Assembly: GCA_029204225.1 (NCBI GenBank)
Contig: MU832592.1
Span: 1 to 64,000, forward strand
Length of the DNA stretch: 64,000 nt
From: Diphasiastrum complanatum
Lineage: Eukaryota; Streptophyta; Lycopodiopsida; Lycopodiales; Lycopodiaceae
Direction: 5' to 3'
Shown: positions 35,681-46,259 of the stretch, in pieces
How the letters are laid out: each line of letters opens with the position of its first letter
Numbering within the stretch: the stretch's first letter is position 1
The notes under the pieces: model-generated
What the model was told of the DNA's origin: nothing
Databases searched by the model: none
Seen by the model: the letters and a program-made list of their open reading frames with translations, nothing else
Made by a program: the position numbers and the translations under genes

Positions 35681-38600
35681 TCAGATGGCAAATTTCTCAA
35701 ACTCTCCCCATAGGTTCTCGGCATATGCTCCCTTGTGTGATTTTCTTATAGCCACCAAGTCAGAATCTGCAGTCAACAAAAACTGAAAATTGTGTTTAGT
35801 CTCAGGCAGAGCACTATTTAATTGCTCCCCAAGCAACTCATAGCCTGAACTCGCCGTCAACACTTGTAATTCGGTGTTGTTGGAGGCAGTGACAGACTTC
35901 TTGATTGCATATAGATCCCTATTAAAAGCAAGTAGGAACTCCCAGGTGGCGTCAGTCTCAGGCAAGCATGTGCTCGTTTGCAACTTGAACTGCTGATAAG
36001 TAGTGGCTGCATCGAGCACATGCACTTTCGTACAATGGGTGTCAGTGTTGGACTTTATTATCGCAAACAAATCTCTGTTCAAGGCGACTGCAAACTCAGC
36101 TCTGCACCCATTAACATAAGGAAGGACTGTGAGTATCTTCATTACCTCTTCTTGGTAGTTGGAGGCTGCACTTAACACAATAACCTCCATGAAATCATCT
36201 TTAGCCTGAACCGGGGCCCCCCGACCCCTCTTGATGGCAAAAAGGTCCTTGTTGTTGGGGGCAATCGCAAACGAGACCAAGCATTCCGTCTCATGAAGAG
36301 CAGTACCAGTCTGAAGAATGAAAGATGTGTAATTGGAGTCGGCAGCCAACACATTGACTTCAGTGCTTTGTGTTTCTGTGAAGGCCTTTTTTATTGCAAA
36401 CAGGTTCTTGTAGTTGTCCATGCCAAAAGTCCAAGTATAATTAATAGTCTCATGCAGCCCAATGCTCGAGTGCAGCAGAACCGTCTTGTAATTTGTATCT
36501 GCACACAGCACGTACAATTCACTGGTTTGTGTACTAGTCCCTGATTTGCTGATAGCCACTAAGTTGCGGTCTCCTGCCATGAAGAACTCGAAAGTGTGAT
36601 CATCAGTCTCAGGTAGATCTAAAGCAGTACGTGTTCGAAGCACAAATGATCTATAAGTGGATTCTGCTGACAAGATTTGCACCTCTGTCTTTCTGGAAAT
36701 AGTCCCTGACTTCTGAATGGCGACAAGGTCGTTATTAGGGGCGAGCAGGAACACAAAATTGTAGTCAGTCTCATGTAGCGCCGTACCAGTTTGCAGAGCA
36801 AAACGACCGTACTTATCAGAGGCAGCGAGCACATGCACCTCAGTACTGTTAGAGCCAGTACGTGATTTCTTTATGGCAAATAGATCTCTATTAGATGCAA
36901 TGGCGAAGTCGAAGGTGTGGTCAGTCTCACCGAGATGCGTCCCTGTCTGCAGCACAAAGCTTTGGTATCTGGAGGACGCACTTAGGACGTGGATCTCGGT
37001 ACTTCTCGTACCCGTATCGCTCTGCTTGATGACAAAAAGGTCCTGATTGAAGGCAATTCGAAAGGAGTACGTGAGTGCTGTCTGGTGGAGAGCAGTCCCT
37101 GTTTGGAGGATAAAAGACTTGTAATCTGTTTTTGCATCCAACACATGAACTTCAGTCTTACTCGACCCAGTAAGAGATTTTTTTATGGCATATATGTTGC
37201 GATCCAGGTCAATACCGAAAGTGAACATGTGGTCAGTTTCGTGTAAGCAAGTTCCTGTGTTCAGCAGGAATGACAGGTACTTTGATGATTGAGACAGCAC
37301 GTACACCTCAGTCTGTAATTCTTGGGAGATATGGAATATGTCGACAGTACCAAGCTTCCCTAAGTCGTCAACAAAAACAGGCTCCTCGGCATGCCTGCCT
37401 TTCAAGATACCCAGTTTTAACTTGTGGAGCCTCTCCTGTATCTCCGAGAAACCTGGCCTCTCTCTTGCATTGTATCTCCAACACTCACTTATCAGACATT
37501 TTAGCTCAGGAAAGTTGGAAGGCAGGTTTGGTCGAAGGCCTTTCTTAAGTTGTTTTCCTAGGCGTGATAGAGGAATGTCTTCGAAAGGACGCTTGCCAGA
37601 CAAAATTTCTGAGCACATGATAGCGAAGCTGTAGACATCCGCTTTGCGTGGCACAACAGGTTGATCATCTGAGTCCATCTCCGGCGACCTGTATAAAGTG
37701 GTGCCAATTTTTGCCCGTGTCAAAATAAATGGGTCTGAACTACTCACATTTACCTTCGAAAGACCAAAATCAGCAACTTTGACATAAATGTACTTCCCAG
37801 CTGCACCTGCTTTCTCCGAATTACTTGAACTCACCAACACATTCGCAGGTTTCAAGTCCCGATGAACAATACCTTTCTTGTGTAAGTAATCTAGGGCTTT
37901 AGCCACTTGAATCATTAAATCAACAGCTACATTGTAAGTGAAAGGCACCCGAGTTCCTTCATGGGACATTTCGTGGATCACTTCTGACAGGTTGCACTCC
38001 ATCAGCTCCATCACAATGAAGCGTTCCAATTTGGTTGACGTCCTCTTCGACCCATAACCAAGAAATTGGACCACGTTGGGGTGATTCAGCCTTGCCAACG
38101 TTCCTACCTCCGACCTGAAGGATGCTTCACTATCTACTGTGAACCTGAGTTCCTCGGCGGTCTCAGTTGCCATGCTGAAAACCTTTTTAGCACAACTCAC
38201 TCCCAACCAGGTTCCTTTATGAATCGATCCAAAGGCTCCTTTTCCAACTAAATTTGTAATTACCAATGCGCTCTCTTCCAATTGAAAGAAGTATGGTAGC
38301 TCCTGATGATCTCCGTGATCGTGCTTTGTTGCACTCCAGTGCAATCTGGCTATCAACTGCTCCACCAGTTCACGTTGTATTTGCAATGAAGGTCCATGTC
38401 CCCATGGAAAGGCAGGACGCGGGAACCAAGCTCCCGAGCCAGATCTGCCCGCGAGGATTCTTTCAAACCGAATCCCCATTTTCTTGCGATCGTCTTCTAA
38501 ACCGTCTTTCGAAATAGGTTCGAAGTTCAACTTCTTCTCATCAGCGGCAGCTGTACCAGTAACACTGCGAGCCACAGCTAAGTCAGACACCGCATCGAAA

Positions 38601-38962
38601 CAGCATTTGAGTTCTTCCAAGATGTCTATAAAGGTCCCTGCATTGTCAATCTGAAATATTGCCTCCAACCTCCAGCACTCTGGACTGCAGCATGCCCTCA
38701 CCACATCCTTGGCCCTAAGCACTAGTCGATATAGGGCGAGTCCAACTAGCTTCTGCATTTTGCCTAGCTGTCCTGGATAAGTTTCAGATGATTCAGATAG
38801 CCGGCTGAAAATTGCCGTGGTTGCATTTAAAGTTGCCTCCATCAGCTCCAGGAGGTGTACACACTGCTTCTGATTCAGCACTTCTTTGGTGTGATCATCC
38901 AACAGAGAACGAATCTCCCCAATTCCTACCGAGCAATTGCTGATGGGTTCAGCCATGATCAT
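35681..38962 (-). CDS. TKL-type Ser/Thr protein kinase with ten C-terminal FG-GAP/VCBS-like repeats
   Basis: One uninterrupted 1,093-codon frame. Residues 1-170 are helical and Cys-containing (VVRACCSPECWRLEAIFQ), like the N-terminal region of some seed-free-plant TKL kinases. The kinase domain (about 233-515) has every catalytic element: glycine loop GKGAFGSIHKG (240-250), lysine in CAKKVF (259/260), glutamate 285 (FRSEVGTL), HRDLKPAN (367-374), VADFG (396-400), RSPEM (425-429) and DVYSFAIM. Phosphorylation activity is therefore expected. Residues about 551-1078 are ten repeats of about 52 residues, consensus TEVHVLSA...Y.SF.LQTGT followed by ALHETD..F.F.IA.NRDLFAIKKS.TGS.S. From memory this resembles FG-GAP/VCBS-like repeats of actinobacterial proteins, but the Asp-rich calcium loop is reduced to N-R-D. 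The start could be Met1 or Met3. There are no introns in the frame. A 5' untranslated exon probably ends at about 40,073. Partial copy at 46,260-46,851. Confidence 0.92.
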   Translation of the reverse strand: MIMAEPISNCSVGIGEIRSLLDDHTKEVLNQKQCVHLLELMEATLNATTAIFSRLSESSETYPGQLGKMQKLVGLALYRLVLRAKDVVRACCSPECWRLEAIFQIDNAGTFIDILEELKCCFDAVSDLAVARSVTGTAAADEKKLNFEPISKDGLEDDRKKMGIRFERILAGRSGSGAWFPRPAFPWGHGPSLQIQRELVEQLIARLHWSATKHDHGDHQELPYFFQLEESALVITNLVGKGAFGSIHKGTWLGVSCAKKVFSMATETAEELRFTVDSEASFRSEVGTLARLNHPNVVQFLGYGSKRTSTKLERFIVMELMECNLSEVIHEMSHEGTRVPFTYNVAVDLMIQVAKALDYLHKKGIVHRDLKPANVLVSSSNSEKAGAAGKYIYVKVADFGLSKVNVSSSDPFILTRAKIGTTLYRSPEMDSDDQPVVPRKADVYSFAIMCSEILSGKRPFEDIPLSRLGKQLKKGLRPNLPSNFPELKCLISECWRYNARERPGFSEIQERLHKLKLGILKGRHAEEPVFVDDLGKLGTVDIFHISQELQTEVYVLSQSSKYLSFLLNTGTCLHETDHMFTFGIDLDRNIYAIKKSLTGSSKTEVHVLDAKTDYKSFILQTGTALHQTALTYSFRIAFNQDLFVIKQSDTGTRSTEIHVLSASSRYQSFVLQTGTHLGETDHTFDFAIASNRDLFAIKKSRTGSNSTEVHVLAASDKYGRFALQTGTALHETDYNFVFLLAPNNDLVAIQKSGTISRKTEVQILSAESTYRSFVLRTRTALDLPETDDHTFEFFMAGDRNLVAISKSGTSTQTSELYVLCADTNYKTVLLHSSIGLHETINYTWTFGMDNYKNLFAIKKAFTETQSTEVNVLAADSNYTSFILQTGTALHETECLVSFAIAPNNKDLFAIKRGRGAPVQAKDDFMEVIVLSAASNYQEEVMKILTVLPYVNGCRAEFAVALNRDLFAIIKSNTDTHCTKVHVLDAATTYQQFKLQTSTCLPETDATWEFLLAFNRDLYAIKKSVTASNNTELQVLTASSGYELLGEQLNSALPETKHNFQFLLTADSDLVAIRKSHKGAYAENLWGEFEKFAI

Positions 38963-40300
38963 TAATTATAAGCTGTAGAAAGTGGTCTCAGCTACTAATT
39001 ATTTGTACTGAAGATGAGATGGACTTGATTGTAAATCCTCAAGAATTGATTGCAGCGTCAAGCTCCCTTCAACTTGGACACATGAACGTTAATAAGGTAG
39101 AAGCAATTGTAGAAGATACACACAACCTGCACTGGAAGACCATTGATTATTCGATGTAGGATAACCGCGGCTTGGTAATTTACTCTATGTTGGTTGTGTA
39201 TCACCGCACTCACTCATTCATGGGGTCAATAAAAAACACAAAATTTGTCTCGCTGTAATTTGTTCATCCAGGAGGCAACGGGGATCCGGAGCCCCCCTTT
39301 CCAGAGGAAGAAAAAACCTTTTTCAAATTAAACACCATATCTCTATATTCTGTTGGATCGAAAGGGGGTCACAAGGTGGAACGTGGATCAAAGAAATCCA
39401 AAGAAGAAACTCCCCATTCAATTCTGGGGATTACACGCAACCAAATTAGCAGCTGCCTGGTTTATTAAAGAAGAATATTGCACCAAAAACTGGGAGCTTA
39501 CCGGGAAGAACTCAAACTGGAATCTGGCAGATGCTGGGTTCCACCATGATATCCTAGAAGTTCTCAGAAAATTAGCAGAAGCAAGAGAAGCAAACAAATA
39601 ACGAAGAATGGATCGGACATGGCGAATCTTGAGGGATTTCATATTAGCGTCTTCACGTTCAAAAAATCCGAAAATAACATGACAAATTAGATGTAACATG
39701 GCAAATCACGATGCTCCAACGTCGAAGAAGTTCTTCTTCTCCACATTAATTAACAAACATGAAAAGCCACACATCAGAAGAGAAGACATAATATTTAGTT
39801 ATTATGGGTACACATGGAGCTCACCGGAGCCGAGCTGCAAATTCTGAAGGTTCCTCCTTTTCTATTTTTTTTTTACTTCTCTGATCGATGATCGGAATTT
39901 GTGAAAAGTGTTTGCAGATCATGAATATTCCAACATCGTCAAAGGATGCAGGGCGGTGAGGTTCAAATCGTGCAACAGTAAGGACAATATACGAACAATA
40001 TATAACATACAAATGGAATGCAGGGATAACTCCTTCGAAGAAAAGCTGAGATATAATGAAAGGAAGACTTACCCGCAAGGAACTTGGAGGCATCGTGCTC
40101 CCATGAAATACTTCGCAGCAAGAGCAAGCTCCAGCCTCCAACGCACAAATTCCTCCAAACTCAAACCTCGACAAGACTCTCATAACATAACACCAAACCA
40201 AATGACTTGGACGGTCCTCAGCCTCACAATCAAATGCATTTAATATCTCCAACCAACATGTCTTTGCAGCCACACACTAGGAATTGGTATTCATTATCCT
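38963..40300 (-). promoter_or_regulatory. Presumed 5' exon, intron and promoter region of the kinase gene
   Basis: On the minus strand a strong donor (TTGCGG/GTAAGT) lies at about 40,073. The same boundary is kept in the duplicated copy (GCAG/GTAAGT at about 47,552). This suggests a 5' untranslated exon upstream of 40,073 and an intron reaching close to the start codon. No coding sequence joined to the kinase is evident here. Confidence 0.4.
39353..39601 (+). CDS. Hypothetical 82-codon frame opposite the kinase 5' intron
   Basis: The frame includes LPIQFWGLHATKLAAAWFIK and HHDILEVLRKLAEAREAN. The start shown is TTG; no upstream ATG is evident. I do not recognise the protein. The amphipathic end looks protein-like, but there is no further support. 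Confidence 0.2.
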   Translation: MDRKGVTRWNVDQRNPKKKLPIQFWGLHATKLAAAWFIKEEYCTKNWELTGKNSNWNLADAGFHHDILEVLRKLAEAREANK

Positions 40301-40403
40301 TTGTGACTTTAATGCTGTTTCGCTGCGTCTTTAATACTTCTTATGTAAGTTTTTCTGGAACCGGATGTCATTTTAGTAGTTCTCATAAGTTGGAGAATCG
40401 AGC

Positions 40404-40518
40404 CATTATGGAGTTTCACCCAACGGGGTTGGCTCAACTGGTTAGCTTGGCATTCAAAGTTTCTTTGGTCCCAGGTTCGAGCCTCCCCTTGAAAACCAAG
40501 AAGCATTATGGAGTTTCA
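40404..40518 (+). mobile_element. tRNA-derived SINE with 15-bp target-site duplication
   Basis: An 85-bp body (40,419-40,503) is flanked by identical CATTATGGAGTTTCA copies (40,404-40,418 and 40,504-40,518). It carries a tRNA-like A box (TGGCTCAACTGG, 40,430-40,441) and B box (GGTTCGAGCC, 40,474-40,483). The duplicated locus at about 49,098-49,113 has a single CATTATGGAGTTTCA and no insert, so the empty site is visible in the same window. Confidence 0.85.
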
Positions 40519-40749
40519 TAATGGGCTCAAGGGTTATTTTATTTTAACTTTTTCTTAAAGGTCATGAAATGCACCCTTCAAAAAGAAAGTTCAGAACTTC
40601 AATAAACTTCTTTGAAGTTATCCTATATTAACTCAATGTATAGGTTTTTTTGAAATCAATAAAGGTAGAATCCTAGAATTTTTTAAGCATAACCTCCTAC
40701 AATAATTAAAAAATTGTCCTAAAAAAATCCTATAAAAACAAAATGTCTA

Positions 40750-41270
40750 ATATACTAAAGTACAATCTAATGACTCAAATACAATCTATTTGTATGAAAC
40801 AATTTGCCTAGATCCTCTAAATTTTGCCTAAATCACATATAGATGAGATTGGTCAACTTCTGGATGATTTTTGTGATCATTCAAGCAATAAATGACATGT
40901 ACTCACGATTTGCCACAGGTCTAGGCACCCTACCTACAACTATTCAAAAGCTTATATCTTTTGATTGGCTTATCCAACTATCATGATTCAAATTGCATCA
41001 AATTCTACACATTCTAGCTTTCTAGTGGGCCAAATTGCATGAAATTTGGATCTAAGGTGAGAGAGAACCACCAAACTGAAAATGGGCAGATTTCACACGT
41101 GCCTGCACCTAAAATTCCGTATAGTACCTGATCTGGACCATTCAAAGTGGTTTGAAGCTCTAAATCACTAGAAAACTACAAACTAGCTAGAAAGTAGAAT
41201 CTAGACAATTCCTAGCTTGAAATCTGATCATATTTGCAAACTTTTTGATTAGATTTGCTTGTAAATCTGA
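40750..41270. other. Region between the kinase locus and the Copia LTR remnant
   Basis: No gene is recognised. If the minus-strand PBS at 41,275-41,287 is real, this would be the leader and gag side of that minus-strand element, but no gag frame is readable. Confidence 0.35.
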
Positions 41271-41274
41271 GGTA

Positions 41275-41660
41275 GGCTCTGATACCATGATGAAATTCAC
41301 ACGTGTGGGATGCCCTACACATGTACTTTTGATCTCCTAAGCCCAATAATACCAAATATGAAACTAAGTACAGTAAATACCTCAACTCGGCTAGAGAGAG
41401 AATATGAAAGTACAAACTCAAGTAGAGAGAGAGGGCACAAAGAGCTTAGTCTCCAAATTTGCATTACTCACAAAAATCATCATCATCTCAATGAGAGTAC
41501 ATCACATATATATAAATCCATGGACTCTCCTCCTACTTTGAGTTGAATTGGAGTTATGAATCCACCTCTCAAGCTATCTAGACTTATTCAAGCCACCTCA
41601 ATATGTCTAATTGTGCCACCTAGTATTTTCATGCATTAAATGTGGCATGCAAAGTACAAA
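41275..41660 (-). mobile_element. Copia LTR remnant with primer binding site
   Basis: GGCTCTGATACCA at 41,275-41,287 is, on the minus strand, TGGTATCAGAGCC, the initiator-tRNA-Met primer site used by many plant Copia elements. LTR-like DNA lies above it, with a TATA-like tract (about 41,505-41,518) and the palindrome CACACGTGTG (41,298-41,307). The far end is uncertain. Confidence 0.5.
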
Positions 41661-41814
41661 TGGCAATTCCTATGGTAGCTCGAGTTTCTACTTCTACCTA
41701 TGTTGAATATTTTATTCTAAGATGGGTCTTTACTAAGCCAAAAGAGCTCAATTCATCTTTGGCATTTTTAGAACCCCTACTTACAACATTAGATAGATTT
41801 TTTCAATATTTCAA

Positions 41815-44317
41815 CAGCAATCAGTCTTGATGGCACAAATTACAGAATCTGGAAATTCAAAATCAAAACACTTCTAAAGGGTGAAGGCATTTGGTCGATG
41901 ACCAAACTCTCAGAGGTGCAACCCCCAGAGGGAGACTCGAGGAGAGCTGAATGGATCCGAAAAGATGAGCGCACAATGGCGATCATCGTTTCGTCCATAA
42001 ATGAAGATCTACTCATGCAGATTGAAGACTGCAAAAGCAGCCATGCAGTTTGGGAAAGATTGAAACAAAAGTATGAAATGAGGACTGCAGCTTCACTCAT
42101 GCACCTTCACAATCAGCTGCAATCGATACGATGGGATGAGAACCAGTTGGATCAGCACGTTGAGAAGATTAGAACAATCTTCGCTCAGCTCACTACATCA
42201 GGACAGGAGTACTAGGTCCTAGCACCATAGCAGCTAATGTACTTCATGGAATCTCTACCAATGTCCTATCAGTCACTAAGAATGCTCATACTGAGTCTAC
42301 CAAATATGACATTCGACAAAGCAATCAGTCTTGTCGCTGATGAGAGACTGATGAGAGACGAAGGAGAGGGAAGCAATGATCAAGAGAAGGCTCTCTTCAA
42401 GAAAGAAAAGAAGAAAAACAAGAACAAGCCAAGATTCGAGAAGATGAAGTCCTCGAATCAACAATCTTCTTCCTGCGATCACTCTCACAAACCAGGCCAT
42501 ACGGCCAACAAATACTGGTTCAATCCAACAATACCTTGTATGCACTGCAAGAAGAAAGGACATTCTACATACGATTGTAGATTCAACCCAAAAAGAAAGA
42601 ACAAAGCTGAAAAAGCTAATGTTGTAGAGTCATCCAAGGATGTTGATAGAGGTGACGAAGCTTTTGCAATACTTGATGAAGCTTCAACGAGCTACACTAA
42701 ACACGACTATGATGTATTCATTGATTCAGGAGCAAGATCACACATCACCTGCAACAAGAAGATCTTGATCGACTTCAGAGAGCTAAAAAACAACAGAGCA
42801 GTGCTTCTAGGTGATGGGACCAGACACGATGTCAAAGACATCAACACTCTACAGCTGCAAATATTGTCAGGCCAAGCAGAGCTGCCAGGAGCACTTTATG
42901 TGCCCTCACTCAAAAAAGTTCTGTTATCTGTCTCCAAGATGGCAGATCTTGGCATTCGAGTTTTGTTCGACAGCAACACATGTCGTATGATCGAGAAAAT
43001 GACAAACAAGTTGTTGACAGTTGGAAGGAAACCTCTACCAGGCCAAGATAATCAGCAACTCTGATAGCATATTGAATGCATCAGAAAATGAAAATCACCT
43101 CTGGCATAGGATAATGTATCATCTGAACATGCAGAGCTTGTATGACATGAGCAGAAAAGACATAGTCACAGGTCTCAAGATTTCAAGGCCCAAAACTGAG
43201 TTCTGTGAAGCCTATCAGAAAGGCAAGCAACATCGAAATCCATTCACGCATAAAAGAAGAAGAGCCAAGGAGGTTTTTGAGCTCATCCACTCTGATGTCT
43301 GTGGACTGATGAAGATGGATTTGCTCTAAGGTTCAAAATATTTTCTGACATTCATAGATGATTACAGTTGGATGACCACGATCTACTACTTAAAGAAGAA
43401 ATCCAAAGTATTTGATTCCTTCATGAAGTTTGTGACATTTGTAGAGTGACACAACTTGAAAAAGATACAGATCCTTAGATCTGGAAATGGAGGTGAATAC
43501 AAAAGCAAAGAATTCTCAAAGTTCTACGAAGAACAGGGGATCAAACATCAGTTCACTCCTGCATACACACCAGGATACAATGGTGTTGCAGAAAGAAGAA
43601 TAGAACGCTAGTCGAAGGAGCCATATGCATGATAGCATAGACTCAATTGCCAAGTCAATTCTAGACTGAGGCAATAGCTTCAGTTGTACACCTGCAGAAC
43701 AGATCAACAATGACAACGCTGAATAACAAGACACCATACGAAATGTGGATAGGTAGAAAGCCTGATCTATCATACATATGAGTGTTTGGATGTGCAAGTT
43801 ACAATCACATTACAAAAGAAAAAAGAAGCAAGCTCGATGACAAATCAGAACAAACAATCATGGTCGGCTACTCGAACGAAACATGTGTGTACAAGCTCTA
43901 CAACCCAACCACGAAGAAGGTTGTTTCAAACAGAGATGTGAAGTTTGATGAGTCTACATTCCCTGGACTGAAAGACGAAAGAGACCATGAAATCTTCACA
44001 CTGCTGCCTATTCAAGAGGGAGATCGAGGACAGACATCAAATCAGGATGCAGAGCCGCAGACTCCATAGCAGTAGGAAGCAGAGGATCAACCCCACGAAC
44101 AATAAATGTTTGAGCAGTGACAAAACGAGCCTAGAATTCAACAAGACCAAGAAGACCTCCAGATCGTTACTCTAACAATCTTCAATGGAACGAAGATGCG
44201 TAGTTCGAGTACTGCAACTTCACTGAAGAGCCAACAACATATCAAGAAGCTATCCAGAGTCCAGAGGGAGAATTCTGAAAGCAGACAATGTCAGAGGCGA
44301 TCATGTTGATGAGGCGA
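41815..44317 (+). mobile_element. Copia element A: gag, protease and integrase, truncated before RT
   Basis: Gag reads LDGTNYRIWKFKIKTLLKGE, then a UBN2-like region (41,898-42,215), a stop, and the rest with a zinc knuckle CMHCKKKGHSTYDC (42,537-42,578). Protease has DVFIDSGARSHIT (about 42,710-42,750). The integrase N-terminal zinc region is LWHRIMYHLN..CEAYQKGK, with a Cys replaced by Tyr. The core has HSDVCGL, FIDDYSW and GNGGEYKSKEF. Stops at about 43,327, 43,448 and 43,608 and later frameshifts disable it. The order PR-IN before RT is diagnostic of Copia. The element ends at about 44,317, just before RT, where it is fused to the inverted block. The 5' LTR is not seen. Confidence 0.85.
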
Positions 44318-46255
44318 GAATCAGACACACGAACAACAATAGAAACATTTGCATACAAGATCATACATCATAAATTGACATGTGCACAATTGCTACCAAA
44401 ACCATCTATTGATTTTCTCTGATTCTTCAAGCACTGCATACAGATCCACGCAGTGCGTTGGCGTGAGAGAAATACAGTTCTCTCACGAGTGGATGTCTTG
44501 CTTACTAGCAAACTTGCGGATCTCTATGGATCCTGATCACAGAACTCATCTCGCATGTCGGCGGGCTTCTCGTCTGTATTTCGTCTTGATTGCTTACTAG
44601 CATCAGACTTCTTCATCTATTTGTGTACTTTATCTGTCAAGTATCATCCAGTAAGTATATAATCGCTCTATGTAACTTTAAGATTAGAGTAATTAAGCAT
44701 CTACAACTAATCAGAGAATTACAAGAGTGGCATATTAGCCATGACCTAGAGTGTATCTGTTGACGTCATGCCATTAGGTCAGATATCTGTACTTCTGGGT
44801 ACTTGCATGATCTTTGCTGGTATTCTTTGGAGCGTGAGGTCAGAGAAGATTTTGCAACGTTTTTCGTGTCGCGTCGTTGGTTTCGTCTCCATCGTTTGAC
44901 TTTCTCGTGCTCGAACGCAAAAGATTCTCGTTCGTGAATCTGTGTCATCTCATTAGGTGTTCGTGAAACTTTCGTGCTTCGTGTCTCTTGACTTTCGTGT
45001 TCGCGAACATCTTCGTCAGGCAAAGGGCTGAAAGCTAGCAATGCTTTGTAATTAGAAACGTTTTGTTTCTTCAGTAGTTAAGAGGCACAAGGGGATTGTT
45101 AGTTTGGCTCAAATATTAGAACTTAGAAGTCACTTGAATGGATATAACTAGAATCCACTATCTCTCACACTATATTTAATCAACTAGTGCCAATTGGAAA
45201 CTAGATATTACCTCATAATGCATTTTTCAAATAAGTCATTGAACCCACATGTGTGGTTACTAGTCAGGAGTGGGATCCATGTTGATTTTTGATGGGCTAT
45301 GTCATCTTTGAAAATGAATGGTATGAGTGATAGCTTGCTTTATTTCAAGAGAATATATATATGAAACTAATTATTTGAAAATGCTTTTGACTTGACTTGC
45401 AGCAAAAAAGAAATAGATTTAGATTAAACTTTGAAATCTCAATGCAGCTCAATTTATAGTTTCATGGCTTTTTCATAGAGAATGCCCTAAAGATTTTTCT
45501 TTATGACGTAGTTCTAAAACATGGAATGTCACCTAAAATATCTATGAAGATATCTTTTGCCATAAAGGTCTTCTTCATGTCATACATCTAAACTATCAAT
45601 TGTCACTTGAAATAGTCATAAAGATAATAAAGAATGCAATAAAATACCAGTTGAAATAGTCATAAAGATAATAAAGAATGCAATAAAATACCAGTTGAAT
45701 TAGTCAGGAAGAGTACTTACCACATTAAAAATGCCATAAAATGTCAATTGAAATAATTTTGAAAATGACTTATGTTGTAAAAAATATAATAAAACGTCAT
45801 CTAAAATCATCATGAAGATTACTTATGTTATAAAAAATGCCATATGTTGTCACTTCAAATGGTCATGAAGTTTAAAGCTAACATGATTAAAAGTACTACC
45901 ATAAAATTATTTGAAATCTTCATGAAAATAACTAATGCCGTAATTGTCACTTGAAGTAGTCATGAAGATGAATTTTGTCTTATAGAATGTCATAAATGCC
46001 ATTTTAAGATAGTCATAAATACAAGTCATGTCATAAAGAAAGCTCTAAAACTTTGCTTTAGATACTCATGCAGATTAATTATGCACTTGAAATAGTGCCA
46101 TAAAATTAGTTGAAATTGTGATGAATTATTTTTGTGATAAAGAATGCCAACTCACGACTAATACTTAAGCCATAAGTAATGCTATAAACTAATACTTATG
46201 CTATAAGTAATGCTATAAACTTTCACTCAAAATAGTCATGAAGATTACTCATGCT
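44318..46255 (+). repeat. Left arm of a 1.9-kb inverted repeat
   Basis: It is the reverse complement of about 57,222-59,117, at high identity with small indels. It contains LTR-like DNA with many CACGAA words on the minus strand (44,766-45,041), a polypurine-like AAGGGGAT followed by TGTTAG at 45,097 on the plus strand, and a degenerate satellite (45,480-46,255). It is fused to Copia A on the left and to the kinase-locus copy on the right. Confidence 0.85.
45480..46255 (+). repeat. Degenerate satellite, about 55-bp period
   Basis: Imperfect repeats of the form AGTCATGAAGAT.ACTTATG followed by .CATAAAGAATGCCATAAAA and TGTCACTTGAAAT. A nearly perfect 54-bp doublet lies at about 45,600-45,700. 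The same array occurs inverted at 57,105-57,950. Confidence 0.75.
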
Positions 46256-46259
46256 AAAT

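Noticed and set aside
35681-38962. Bacterial contamination as the source of the kinase-repeat ORF
   Set aside because: The kinase domain and N-terminal region look plant-like, the locus is embedded in plant retroelements, and part of it is duplicated nearby with plant-type LINE and SINE insertions.
40419-40503. A tRNA gene
   Set aside because: A and B boxes are present, but no cloverleaf acceptor stem is evident, and the flanking 15-bp duplications point to a SINE insertion.
45480-46255. CRISPR-like array of spaced repeats
   Set aside because: The repeats are degenerate, lack unique spacers of equal length, and lie in a plant retroelement context.
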